The notes under the pieces: model-generated
The model's input: the letters and a program-made list of their open reading frames with translations, nothing else
Databases searched by the model: none
What the model was told of the DNA's origin: nothing
DNA from: Syntrophaceae bacterium UBA6252
GTDB lineage: Bacteria; Desulfobacterota; Syntrophia; Syntrophales; UBA6807
Reading direction: 5' to 3'
Length of the DNA stretch: 44,332 bases
Assembly (NCBI GenBank): GCA_002441265.1
Contig: DJVQ01000038.1
Span: 3,534-47,865 of the forward strand
Part shown: in pieces, positions 17,393-25,686 of the stretch
Layout: every line of letters begins with the position of its first letter
Position numbering within the stretch: the first letter of the stretch is position 1
Translations under genes and position numbers: made by a program

Positions 17393-17439
17393 TCGAAGGC
17401 CGGCTCGGGAAGCCGGCGAAGGAGGGGTCGGGGCAGTCC

Positions 17440-18447
17440 ATGAAATCCTGGTTTTCCAGAAAAGACCGGATCGCTGGTCTGGATGTCGGTTCCCGTCTCA
17501 TCAAGCTCGTTGAAATCACGGAGACGTCCAAGGGAGCCGTGTTGAGCCTTTACGACCAGATCCCCCTGGAAAGGGGGATCATCGAGGACGGACTTGTCCG
17601 GGACGAGCGCGGTCTCGCCCGGGCGGTGTCGGAGCTTTTCCGGAGAGCGGGGTGCAAGGCGAGGCTCGTCGCGGCGGCCCTTCCCGGGACGGCGGTGGTC
17701 GTCAAGAAGGCCATGTTCCAGAAGATGGAAGAAGACGAGCTTCGGATTCTCCTCACCGACGAGGGGGAGAAATACCTTCCCTTCGAAAACGTGGAGAACG
17801 TAAATTTCGATTTCTACATTCTCGGGGAAAGCCCTTTCAATCCCAACCAGATGGACGTCATCATCGTCGCCGCGAGGAAGGAGATCGTGGAGGGCTATGT
17901 CGAGGCCATCCAGCAGGGGAAGCGGAGGGTCGCCGTTCTCGATGTGGACGCCTTCGCCCTGGAAACGGCCTATGAAAGGAATTACGATTTCGAGCCCTCC
18001 GACGTGGACGCCCTCGTTCACATCGGGGCGAGCATCACCACGGTCAACGTGCTTCGGGGCGGCGTGTCCTCGTTCACCCGCAGTTTCCCCATGGGGGGCC
18101 TCTCCGTAACGGGGGAAACGCCCGAAGAGGGGGAACCCTTCGAAAACGGGGTGGACATCAAAAACGCCGAGCCGCTCCTGGGGGAAATCGAGCGTTCCCT
18201 GGACTATTACAGTTCCACCGCCATGGATCCCCACATCCGCCAGGTGCTTCTCAGCGGGGGCGCCGCCGGAATTTCCGGAATCCGCGAGTCCCTGGCGGGC
18301 CGGCTTCACACGGGCGTCTCCTTTTTCGACCCCTTCCAACGGATCGTCTGCGATCCGAAAAAGTTTCCCCAGCCCTACATGGACGAGATCCGGCTCTTTG
18401 CGGCCCCAGGTGTCGGCCTCGCATTGAGGAGGATGGAAGACCGATGA
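17440..18447 (+). CDS. pilM: Type IV pilus inner-membrane assembly protein PilM
   Basis: PilM is a cytoplasmic actin/FtsA-like ATPase-fold protein that docks on the N-terminal tail of PilN at the inner membrane and helps couple the pilus motor to the envelope-spanning alignment complex. The protein is 335 residues. It opens with the nucleotide-fold strand RIAGLDVGSRLIKLVEI, and shows the family blocks VVKKAMFQKMEEDELR, VDAFALETAYERNY, the second phosphate-loop region LVHIGASITTVNV and VLLSGGAAGISG. It is the first gene of pilMNOPQ, preceded by the AAGGAGGGG ribosome binding site and, further upstream, by the c-di-GMP-I riboswitch. It overlaps pilN by four bases. Confidence 0.94.
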   Translation: MKSWFSRKDRIAGLDVGSRLIKLVEITETSKGAVLSLYDQIPLERGIIEDGLVRDERGLARAVSELFRRAGCKARLVAAALPGTAVVVKKAMFQKMEEDELRILLTDEGEKYLPFENVENVNFDFYILGESPFNPNQMDVIIVAARKEIVEGYVEAIQQGKRRVAVLDVDAFALETAYERNYDFEPSDVDALVHIGASITTVNVLRGGVSSFTRSFPMGGLSVTGETPEEGEPFENGVDIKNAEPLLGEIERSLDYYSSTAMDPHIRQVLLSGGAAGISGIRESLAGRLHTGVSFFDPFQRIVCDPKKFPQPYMDEIRLFAAPGVGLALRRMEDR

Positions 18448-18989
18448 TCCGGATCAACCTTCTGCCTTACTGGGAGTTCAAGAAGCAGACGAAGAGCCGG
18501 AGGGCCCTGGTGATCTTCGTTTCGGCGTGCGTCATTTTCGCGGTTCTCCTCATTTCCTTTCACATGTACATGGTCATGCGCCTGAGCCGGATCGAGAGCG
18601 AGACGGCGGCGGCGAGGGCCCGCCTGGAGGACCTCACAAAGGCCACCGCCGGCCTCGATCAGTACAAGATGGACATGGACACGTTCCGGAAGAAGATCGA
18701 CGTCATCGAGAAACTCGAAAAGGGACGGACCCGGTCCGCCGACGTCATGGAACTTTTCTCGAAGCAGAACATCAGGGGCCAGATGTGGCTGACCTTTCTT
18801 TCCAGGAACGAGGAGGCCCTCCGGGTGGAAGGCATGGCGATGAACAACGCCGTCGTGGCGGACTACATGAAAAACCTGGAGAAAACGGGGGTGTTCCGCT
18901 CCGTGGATCTCCTTTCTGCGAAGCAGGCCGCCGTGTCGGGGGTGAAACTCATGAACTTCATGCTTTCCTGCCAGTTCGCGGAGGAGTGA
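18444..18989 (+). CDS. pilN: Type IV pilus assembly protein PilN
   Basis: PilN is a bitopic inner-membrane protein whose cytoplasmic N-terminal tail binds PilM and whose periplasmic domain pairs with PilO. The 181-residue protein begins MIRINLLP, the conserved PilM-binding tail, followed by a basic stretch, a transmembrane helix (about residues 24-45, LVIFVSACVIFAVLLISFHM), a periplasmic coiled coil (about 48-92) and a ferredoxin-like C-terminal domain. The ATG overlaps the pilM stop as ATGA. pilO begins on the base after its stop. Confidence 0.92.
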   Translation: MIRINLLPYWEFKKQTKSRRALVIFVSACVIFAVLLISFHMYMVMRLSRIESETAAARARLEDLTKATAGLDQYKMDMDTFRKKIDVIEKLEKGRTRSADVMELFSKQNIRGQMWLTFLSRNEEALRVEGMAMNNAVVADYMKNLEKTGVFRSVDLLSAKQAAVSGVKLMNFMLSCQFAEE

Positions 18990-19592
18990 ATGGCGCTCAC
19001 GGTCCAGGATATCCGGAACATGCCGCTCGTCTGGAAGGTGGCCCTCGGGATTGCCGGGGTCCTTCTGGTGCTCTATTTCTATTACTTCTATTTCGTCCAG
19101 GGGAACCTGGCCCGTCAGGACGCGCTCCGGGAGGAGCAGAAAACCCTGGCGGTCCGCATCGCGGCGAAGGAGAAACTGGTCGGCGAGATGGACCGCTACA
19201 AGAAGGGTATCGAGGAGCTGAAGCAACGGTTCGCCCTGGTCATCCAGAAACTTCCGGAAGAGAAGGAGATCCCCGGCCTCATGGCGGCCGTCTCCGACGC
19301 GGGAAGGGCCTCGGGCCTGGAATTCGTCCTTTTCGAACCGATGCCCCTCGTGAAGAAGGAGTTTTACGCCGAAATTCCGATCAAGGTGGTCGTGAAGGGC
19401 ACCTACCGCGAAATCCACGATTTTTTTACGAAGGTCGGCGGGCTTTCCCGTGTGGTGAACCCGACCGAGGTGGCCCTTTCCAGGGGCCGGGATGAAACGG
19501 GAAGCGGCCTCAAGGCCGAGTGCCTCATGAAGACGTACATGTTCGTGGAGATGAAAGATGAAGAGCAGGGAAAGGGCGAACGGAAAACATAG
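18990..19592 (+). CDS. pilO: Type IV pilus assembly protein PilO
   Basis: PilO forms a heterodimer with PilN in the inner-membrane alignment complex. The 200-residue protein has an N-terminal cytoplasmic tail, one transmembrane helix (about residues 16-35, VALGIAGVLLVLYFYYFYF), a periplasmic coiled coil (about 40-85) and a C-terminal ferredoxin-like domain containing SGLEFVLFEPMPLVKKEFYAEIPI in two parts and the family-typical GTYREIHDFFTKVGGLSRVV. It abuts pilN with no gap. The last 35 bases overlap the start of pilP in another frame, so translation of the two is likely coupled. Confidence 0.93.
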   Translation: MALTVQDIRNMPLVWKVALGIAGVLLVLYFYYFYFVQGNLARQDALREEQKTLAVRIAAKEKLVGEMDRYKKGIEELKQRFALVIQKLPEEKEIPGLMAAVSDAGRASGLEFVLFEPMPLVKKEFYAEIPIKVVVKGTYREIHDFFTKVGGLSRVVNPTEVALSRGRDETGSGLKAECLMKTYMFVEMKDEEQGKGERKT

Positions 19593-20028
19593 GGTCTTCC
19601 TCTCCGTGGCGGCCCTGATCCTGGCGGGAACCCTTGTCCTTTCCGTACCCGTGATCCCCCGGGCCGCCGGGGAGAAGGGAACGGAGGAGACGGGGATAGC
19701 CGATCCCTTCGAATCCTTTCTCAAAAGCGACAAGGACCGGGCGAGGGTGCGTCCGCTGGAGCCTCTGGAAATGTTCAACATCGCGGACCTGAAACTTCTC
19801 GGCATCGCCCTGGCGGAGAAGAAGCGGGTGGCCATGATCAAGGACCCGGCGGGAAAGCTGTACTCGGTTTTCTGGGGGACCCGGATCGGCCCCAACGAGG
19901 GGCGGGTCGTGGGGATTTCCCAGACCCGGGTCGTGATCGAGGAAACCCTGTACGGTCTCTCCGGTGAGAAGGAGAAGAACCGGGTCGTTCTGGACCTTTA
20001 CGGCGAAAACACAGGCGGTGAAAAATGA
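19558..20028 (+). CDS. pilP: Type IV pilus assembly lipoprotein-like protein PilP
   Basis: PilP connects the PilN/PilO platform to the PilQ secretin in the periplasm. The 156-residue protein has an N-terminal hydrophobic segment (about residues 13-32, VFLSVAALILAGTLVLSV) that may be a signal peptide or anchor; no lipobox cysteine is present, unlike many PilP lipoproteins. A disordered linker follows and then the beta-sandwich domain with DPFESFLK, PLEMFNIADLKLLGIALAE and GRVVGISQTRVVIEE. ATG at 19558 lies within pilO; a later start is unlikely because it would cut the signal segment. It overlaps pilQ by four bases. Confidence 0.92.
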   Translation: MKSRERANGKHRVFLSVAALILAGTLVLSVPVIPRAAGEKGTEETGIADPFESFLKSDKDRARVRPLEPLEMFNIADLKLLGIALAEKKRVAMIKDPAGKLYSVFWGTRIGPNEGRVVGISQTRVVIEETLYGLSGEKEKNRVVLDLYGENTGGEK

Positions 20029-21680
20029 AAAGAACGTTTTTGATCCCCGCCGTCATGATGGCGTTGGTCGGTCTCCTCCTTTCCGGCTGCGCCCCGGCGA
20101 AGACGGTCGAGGGGACTCCCCCCCCGGGGCAGCAGGCCGCGGTGGCGGAAGGAGGGGCCGGGAAATCGGCCGCGTCCCTCGATGGTGTTTTCCTGGAGCG
20201 CTGGAACGGCAAGGAACGGGTGGTCCTGCTCGTCCAGGGGAAGGTCCCCTTCGACGTGCTTCCCGGCTCGGACGAGGGCGTTTCCGTGCGCCTGCACGGC
20301 GTGACCGTTCCCCTCCGCTGGCAGGGCCGGCTGGGGGAGGGAACGCTGGACCACATCCGCCACGTCACCGCGACGGAAAAGACCGAGGACGGCAAACCGG
20401 TCGGCGAGGTCCTGGTCGTCATGGACCGGATGGTTCCCTACCATGTCCGGGAGGAGTCGGGACGGATCGTCCTCGACTTCGACGTCCCCCGGACGGCCTC
20501 CGCGGGCTCCCCCGCGCCCTCCAGGGAAAAGGCGACGGTGGTGCTGAAGAAGGCCGAACCGGCGAAAAAAGCCTCCGGCGGGAAGGAACCCGCGAAAAAA
20601 GCGACGGCCTCCTACGGGGGCAGGAGGGTCTCCATCGACCTCCAGAACGCCGAGATCCAGGCGCTTTTCCGCCTCCTGTCGGAGGTGAGCGGCATGAACA
20701 TCGTTCTGAGCCCCGAGGTGAAGGGAAAGATCTCTCTTCGGATGCAGAACGTTCCCTGGGAACAGGCCCTCGACACGGCCCTGGAGGTCAACGCCCTCGG
20801 GAAAAAGGTCTCGGGATCGGTGATCACCGTCTTCCCCCTGGAACTCCTGAAAAAGGCGGAAGAGGAGGAACTGAAGAAGAACGTGGCCGAGGGAAAGATC
20901 CACCAGATTTCCATCGAGGCGAAGATCGTCGAGGTGAACACGACCTTCACCGAGAAACTGGGGATCCAGTGGGGGTACGGATACCAGGATACCTGGAACG
21001 GCCGGGACTTCGGGTTTCTCATCGGGACGGCCGCCAGCGGGACGGTGACCAGCCTCCCCGGGGGCATCGGGCTTACGAGCAGCAACGTCGCGGTGAACTT
21101 TCCCGCTCTTGAGGAAATCGCCGCGCCGACCATCGGCCTCATCGCGGGTTCGGGCAAGTACATTCTCGACGCCTCCCTGTCCGCCCTCGAGGTGACGGGC
21201 GACGGCAAGATCATCTCCTCGCCCAAGGTGACGACCCTGGACAACGTGAAGGCGACCATCGGACAGGGGGAGGAGATCCCGTACGTCGTCCGGGACAACG
21301 ACGGGAACTACAACGTGGAAATGAAGGACGCCAAGCTCGAGCTGCAGGTGAAGCCGAAGATCACGCCGGACGGGAAGATTTCCATGGAAGTGATGGCTTC
21401 GAACAAATACGCCGACTGGAACAAGGTGAACGCCAACGCGGAGAATCCGCCCCTCGTGGCGAGCAACGTGGAATCGACCATCGTCGTGAACAACGGGGAC
21501 ACCCTCGTTCTCGGCGGCATCTACAAGACCACGGAAACCACCGCCGTGAGCGGCGTTCCCTGGCTCTCGAAGATTCCCGTTCTCGGGTGGCTGTTCAAGA
21601 CGACCACGGTCGTCAGGGACAAGAAGGAGCTTCTGATCTTCGTGACGCCCAGGATCGTCCAGGAGGCCAGGGCTTCATAA
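20025..21680 (+). CDS. pilQ: Type IV pilus secretin PilQ
   Basis: PilQ forms the outer-membrane channel through which the pilus passes. The 551-residue protein starts with a lipoprotein-type signal (lipobox LLLSGC, cysteine near residue 22). It continues with one AMIN-type peptidoglycan-binding domain (about 48-155), an alanine-lysine-rich linker, an STN/N0 domain (about 203-272: VSIDLQNAEIQALFRLLSEV, SGMNIVLSPEVKGKISL) and the secretin domain from about 293 (HQISIEAKIVEV) to the end. The secretin signature GVPWLSKIPVLGWLF is present. Between STN and secretin domains only about 20 residues occur, so the NolW (Secretin_N) domain normally found there appears absent. It overlaps pilP by four bases and is followed after 73 bases by the large lipoprotein gene. 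Confidence 0.94.
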   Translation: MKRTFLIPAVMMALVGLLLSGCAPAKTVEGTPPPGQQAAVAEGGAGKSAASLDGVFLERWNGKERVVLLVQGKVPFDVLPGSDEGVSVRLHGVTVPLRWQGRLGEGTLDHIRHVTATEKTEDGKPVGEVLVVMDRMVPYHVREESGRIVLDFDVPRTASAGSPAPSREKATVVLKKAEPAKKASGGKEPAKKATASYGGRRVSIDLQNAEIQALFRLLSEVSGMNIVLSPEVKGKISLRMQNVPWEQALDTALEVNALGKKVSGSVITVFPLELLKKAEEEELKKNVAEGKIHQISIEAKIVEVNTTFTEKLGIQWGYGYQDTWNGRDFGFLIGTAASGTVTSLPGGIGLTSSNVAVNFPALEEIAAPTIGLIAGSGKYILDASLSALEVTGDGKIISSPKVTTLDNVKATIGQGEEIPYVVRDNDGNYNVEMKDAKLELQVKPKITPDGKISMEVMASNKYADWNKVNANAENPPLVASNVESTIVVNNGDTLVLGGIYKTTETTAVSGVPWLSKIPVLGWLFKTTTVVRDKKELLIFVTPRIVQEARAS

Positions 21681-21753
21681 GACACCGAACGATCGACGGC
21701 TGTCATGAAAATATTCTATTCATCCCGAGGGAAACCCGGGGGGAGGTTTTAGA

Positions 21754-24700
21754 ATGGCAAGAAACGGATCCGGAAAGACCGTCCTTCTTCATCTGTTGCT
21801 GATTTTTCTCACCGCTTTCACTCTCCTTTCCTGCGGGGGAGGGGGCGGCGGGGGCGATGAGGGGGAGACGGGCTTTTCCTCCCTGACCACGGCCATGACC
21901 CTCCAGGCCATACCCGACTCGATCGTGGCGAACCCGGGCACGTCCTGCGAGATCCGGGCGACCATGACGACTTCCTCGGGGAGCGCCGTTCCCAGCGGGA
22001 CCTACGTGACCTTCAACACCACCCTGGGAACCTTCGGCAACGGCACGACCCAGATCCAGGGCAGGACCACCGATGACAGCGGTGTCGCCACCGTCTCCCT
22101 CATCGCCGGGTCCTCCGCCGGGACGGCCCTCGTGACGGCCCGGTCCAACAACGTGAGCCAGCAGGTCTCGGTGACCTTCACGGCGGCAACCCCCGTTGCC
22201 GCCTCGCTGACCCTTTCCCTGTCCAAAACGACGGTCCTCACCAGCCGGTCCGACAGCACCACCGTCACGGCCACCGTGAAGGACCAGTACAACGCCCTCA
22301 TTCCGGGCGCCACCGTCACCTTCAGCGCCGACGGCGGCCAGTTGAGCTCTTCGTCCGCCACCACGGGAACGGACGGGGAAGACCTCGGCCAGGCGTCGGT
22401 CGTCTTTGCCGCGGGCGACGACCGGGCGAACCAGCTGGTCACCCTCACCGCGAAGTCCTCCACCCAGCAGAACGAGGTCCATGTCCAGACGAAGGGGACG
22501 GAAGTCACCCTGAGCCAGGCCACGACGACCCTCAAGATCGGCGGCGACCCCGTCACGGTCACCGTGTCGGTGAGGGACGCCGATACGAGCCCCGTCATCA
22601 GCCAGCCGGTGACCCTCACGGCGAGCCCGTCCGGCAGGGTCACGCTTTCCTCCTATTCGGGGACGACGGACATGAACGGGACGTTCGAGGTCCAGGTGAT
22701 CCCCGTGAGCGCCGGAACGGTGACCATCGCCGCCGAGTCCATGGGGGCCCGGGCGAGCCGTGAATTCCGGGTGACCAACCCGAGCCAGGACTTCGGGATC
22801 CTCTCCCCGACGGACAACCCCACGGGGATCCTGACGGACACGAACCTGGTCGTTCTGGTCAACGCCCCGACGCAGACGAACGTCCAGTTCGCCACGACCT
22901 TCGGCTCCTTCACCGGATCGTCGGCGTCGGGACAGGTCATCACGGAACCCGTTTCCGGGGGCCGGGCCTCGGCGACCTTCCGGGCCACCGAGGCGGGGGT
23001 GGCGACCATCCTGGTTTCCGACGCCTCGGACGCCTCCATTTCCGATTCCATCCTGGTGGTCGTTTCCGCCGCCGCCGGGTCCGCCGCCCGGATCTCCCTC
23101 CAGACGAACAGCCGGGTCATCCAGCCCAGCACGGGCGGGGTCACCAATTCGGCGCTCCTGAAGGCGACGGTGTGGAACATCGCGGGCCAGGTGATTCCCA
23201 ACGTCCCCGTCCTGTTCACCCTCAGCAACACCACCGGGGGCGGCGAATACGTCTCGCCGGTGATCGCCTACACCGATGACACGGGCATCGCCACGACGAC
23301 CTTCATCGCCGGTTCCGTCAGTTCGGGGAACGCCGGCGTGAAGGTGACCGCTTCCGTCCTCGGCATGCCTTCCGTCACGTCGAGCGACGTGGACATCATC
23401 ATCGGAGGCACGGCGGGGTCCGTCATCGTTTCCCGGGGGAGCAAGATCGAAACCGTCACCGAGCCCGGGCAGGACACCTATTACAAGCTTCCCATGGCGG
23501 TCCTCGTGACCGACGCGAGCGGCAAGGGGCTCTCCGGGGTTACCGTCACGCTGAGCACCTGGCCGAACCGCTGGGCCACGGGGTACTGGTACGAGTACGA
23601 GGAAAACAAGTGCATGCCCGTGCAGACGTGCATCCTGTACAACGAGGACACGAACCGGAACGGCCAGAAAGATGCCGGCGAGGACGCCAACGGCGACGGG
23701 GTCCTCACGCCGCCGTCCACGGCCTCGGGCTCCGTCCCCGGCACGGTTTACACCGGGGATGACGGGACCGCCGTCTTCGACCTCACCTACGTCAAGACCT
23801 CCGCCGCGTGGATCGAGGCGGAGATCACGGCGAGCGTCGTCGTGTACGGGACGGAGACCCGGTCCACGTACACCTTCTGGCTCCCCTACCTGGACGACGA
23901 GCAGTGCGAGCTTCCCAACTCCCCGTACCGGACGAAGGAAATCACGCTCGTTGCCTCCCCGGATCTCCTCACCGCCGACGGGGAAAGCCGGAGCACCCTC
24001 ACGGCCGTTGTGACGAACGCGAACGGCGATCCCGTCGAAGACGGGCAGGTCGTCCTGTTCTCCGTCGTCTCCGGCAGGGGATCGGTGTTCCCGACCTCGG
24101 CGACGACCCGCAGCGGCGTCGCCACGACCACGTACACCGCCTCCCGGTCCATCGGCACGGAGACGGTGGCCGCGACGGTGCCCGATTCCGCGTGCACCTA
24201 TGCCACGGCGGACATCTACCTTACGTCCGTTTCCCGGCCGACCGCCGATTTCACCTATGAGGAACTGGGGGACAACGAAAGGCTCTTCTTCACCGACGCC
24301 TCCACGACGCCGGAGGGGACGGTCATCGTCTCCTGGTACTGGACGTTCACGGGGTGCAGCCCCTCCACGTCGACGTCGGAGGATCCCGGCATCGTCCGGT
24401 TCCTCGCGGGACCCGGGAAATACGTGATCACCCTCACCGTGACGAACGACCTCGGGTACAGCGACACGGCGATGAAGCTCGTCGAACTGCCCTACACGAG
24501 CACCCTCCCCACGGCGGACTTCACCTACGAGGACCTCGGGGACGGCGACCGGGTCGTGTTCAACGACGCCTCCTCGGCCGCGGCGGGGACGTGGCTCGTG
24601 TCCTGGTACTGGACCTTCGAGAGCGGCTCGCCTTCCTCCTCCAGTCTCCAGTTCCCCGGCATGGTCAGCTTCGGGGCCCCGGGGACCTACATGGTCACCC

Positions 24701-25593
24701 TGACGGTGACCAACAACCTGGGGGAATCCCACACCGTGGGCAAGGCGGTGAAGACCTCCAAGGATGAAATCGTCTACTACGACATGATCGCCGATTTCGA
24801 GGCCACCGACCTCGGGGACGGCGACCGGGTCCACTTCATGGATACGTCGTACATCGACGAACCCCATGAACTCATCTCCTGGGTGTGGACCTTCGACAGC
24901 GGCACGCCGTCCACGTCGACCCTCCAGCATCCCGGGACGGTCCACTTCGGGGCGCCGGGGATCTATCTCGTCACCCTGACGGTGACGGCGGACACGGGCC
25001 TCGTCCGGTCCGTGGCGAAATCGATCATGGTGACCACCGAATCGCCGCTGCCGGACACGAATCCGACGGCGAATTTCCAGTGGACGGACATGAACGACAG
25101 CGACCGGGTCCTTTTCGAGGACACCTCGGCTGCGGCTTCGGGGACAACGATCTCGAGCTGGAGCTGGATTTTCGCCGGCGGAACGCCGGCCACCTCCACC
25201 TCCCGGTTCCCCGGCGACGTAGGGGTGGTCCACTTCGGCTACGCGGGAACCTACGCGGTGTCGCTGACGGTGACGAACAACTTCGGCGAGACCGACGAGG
25301 TCGTCAAGGCCGTCGAGGTCGATGCGACGGTAGCGGATGGTCCGACGGCGGACTTCGTCGGAAATAATACAGACACTCATGAAATGACATACAGTGACAT
25401 GTCTCACGCATGGTCGCCCAAGACCATCTCTTACTGGCACTGGACCTTCGAAGGGGGGACCCCGTCGTTCTCCACCAGCAACACTCCTGCAGCGGTAACC
25501 TACCCCGCTGCGGGGAACTACGTGGTGACCCTCCGGGTGGAGGACAGCGACGGACTCCAGAACGTGAGATCGAAGATCATCGCCGTTCCGTAG
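21754..25593 (+). CDS. Large lipoprotein with Ig-like (invasin-type) and five PKD domains
   Basis: A 1279-residue secreted protein of unknown function, probably a surface adhesin or structural lipoprotein. Residues 1-27 form a lipoprotein signal ending in the lipobox LLSC, followed by a run of seven glycines. Residues about 40-820 are beta-rich Ig-like repeats resembling Big_1/invasin domains, with recurring phrases such as VTATVKDQYNALIPGATVTF and TLTAVVTNANGDPVEDGQ. They are interrupted near 630-652 by an aspartate/asparagine-rich loop, EDTNRNGQKDAGED then ANGDG, like a calcium-binding dockerin or EF-hand loop. Five PKD domains follow at about 829, 919, 1011, 1104 and 1196. The ribosome binding site GGGGGGAGG is strong. 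No terminator separates it from pilQ, and a terminator follows it, so cotranscription with pilMNOPQ is likely. Confidence 0.85.
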   Translation: MARNGSGKTVLLHLLLIFLTAFTLLSCGGGGGGGDEGETGFSSLTTAMTLQAIPDSIVANPGTSCEIRATMTTSSGSAVPSGTYVTFNTTLGTFGNGTTQIQGRTTDDSGVATVSLIAGSSAGTALVTARSNNVSQQVSVTFTAATPVAASLTLSLSKTTVLTSRSDSTTVTATVKDQYNALIPGATVTFSADGGQLSSSSATTGTDGEDLGQASVVFAAGDDRANQLVTLTAKSSTQQNEVHVQTKGTEVTLSQATTTLKIGGDPVTVTVSVRDADTSPVISQPVTLTASPSGRVTLSSYSGTTDMNGTFEVQVIPVSAGTVTIAAESMGARASREFRVTNPSQDFGILSPTDNPTGILTDTNLVVLVNAPTQTNVQFATTFGSFTGSSASGQVITEPVSGGRASATFRATEAGVATILVSDASDASISDSILVVVSAAAGSAARISLQTNSRVIQPSTGGVTNSALLKATVWNIAGQVIPNVPVLFTLSNTTGGGEYVSPVIAYTDDTGIATTTFIAGSVSSGNAGVKVTASVLGMPSVTSSDVDIIIGGTAGSVIVSRGSKIETVTEPGQDTYYKLPMAVLVTDASGKGLSGVTVTLSTWPNRWATGYWYEYEENKCMPVQTCILYNEDTNRNGQKDAGEDANGDGVLTPPSTASGSVPGTVYTGDDGTAVFDLTYVKTSAAWIEAEITASVVVYGTETRSTYTFWLPYLDDEQCELPNSPYRTKEITLVASPDLLTADGESRSTLTAVVTNANGDPVEDGQVVLFSVVSGRGSVFPTSATTRSGVATTTYTASRSIGTETVAATVPDSACTYATADIYLTSVSRPTADFTYEELGDNERLFFTDASTTPEGTVIVSWYWTFTGCSPSTSTSEDPGIVRFLAGPGKYVITLTVTNDLGYSDTAMKLVELPYTSTLPTADFTYEDLGDGDRVVFNDASSAAAGTWLVSWYWTFESGSPSSSSLQFPGMVSFGAPGTYMVTLTVTNNLGESHTVGKAVKTSKDEIVYYDMIADFEATDLGDGDRVHFMDTSYIDEPHELISWVWTFDSGTPSTSTLQHPGTVHFGAPGIYLVTLTVTADTGLVRSVAKSIMVTTESPLPDTNPTANFQWTDMNDSDRVLFEDTSAAASGTTISSWSWIFAGGTPATSTSRFPGDVGVVHFGYAGTYAVSLTVTNNFGETDEVVKAVEVDATVADGPTADFVGNNTDTHEMTYSDMSHAWSPKTISYWHWTFEGGTPSFSTSNTPAAVTYPAAGNYVVTLRVEDSDGLQNVRSKIIAVP
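24238..25590 (+). repeat. Five tandem PKD-encoding units of about 276 bp
   Basis: Units begin at about 24238, 24508, 24784, 25063 and 25339, each encoding about 92 residues of the form PTADF...W-x-W-x-F...P-x-x-V-x-F...G-x-Y-x-V-x-L-x-V. Units 2 and 3 share GACCTCGGGGACGGCGACCG exactly, and all share the strand VTLTVT or a close variant, so they arose by internal duplication. Unit 5 is more divergent and has an AT-richer start. Confidence 0.8.
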
Positions 25594-25616
25594 GAATCAC
25601 GAAGACGGTCAACGAA

Positions 25617-25656
25617 AAGAGGCCGTCCCCCTCGGGGGGGACGGCCTCTTGTTTTT
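25617..25656 (+). terminator. Strong rho-independent terminator after the PKD lipoprotein
   Basis: AGAGGCCGTCCCC pairs with GGGGACGGCCTCT across a short CTCGGG loop, followed by TGTTTTT. It begins 24 bases after the lipoprotein stop and lies between it and the converging queF gene, so it ends the putative pil-lipoprotein transcript. Confidence 0.9.
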
Positions 25657-25686
25657 CGGAATGCATCGCGCCCGGCGGCGGCGCGG

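Noticed and set aside
24238..25590. CRISPR-like array
   Set aside because: The regular 276-bp units are coding PKD domains in one frame, without short identical repeats and unique spacers. No cas gene is present in the window.
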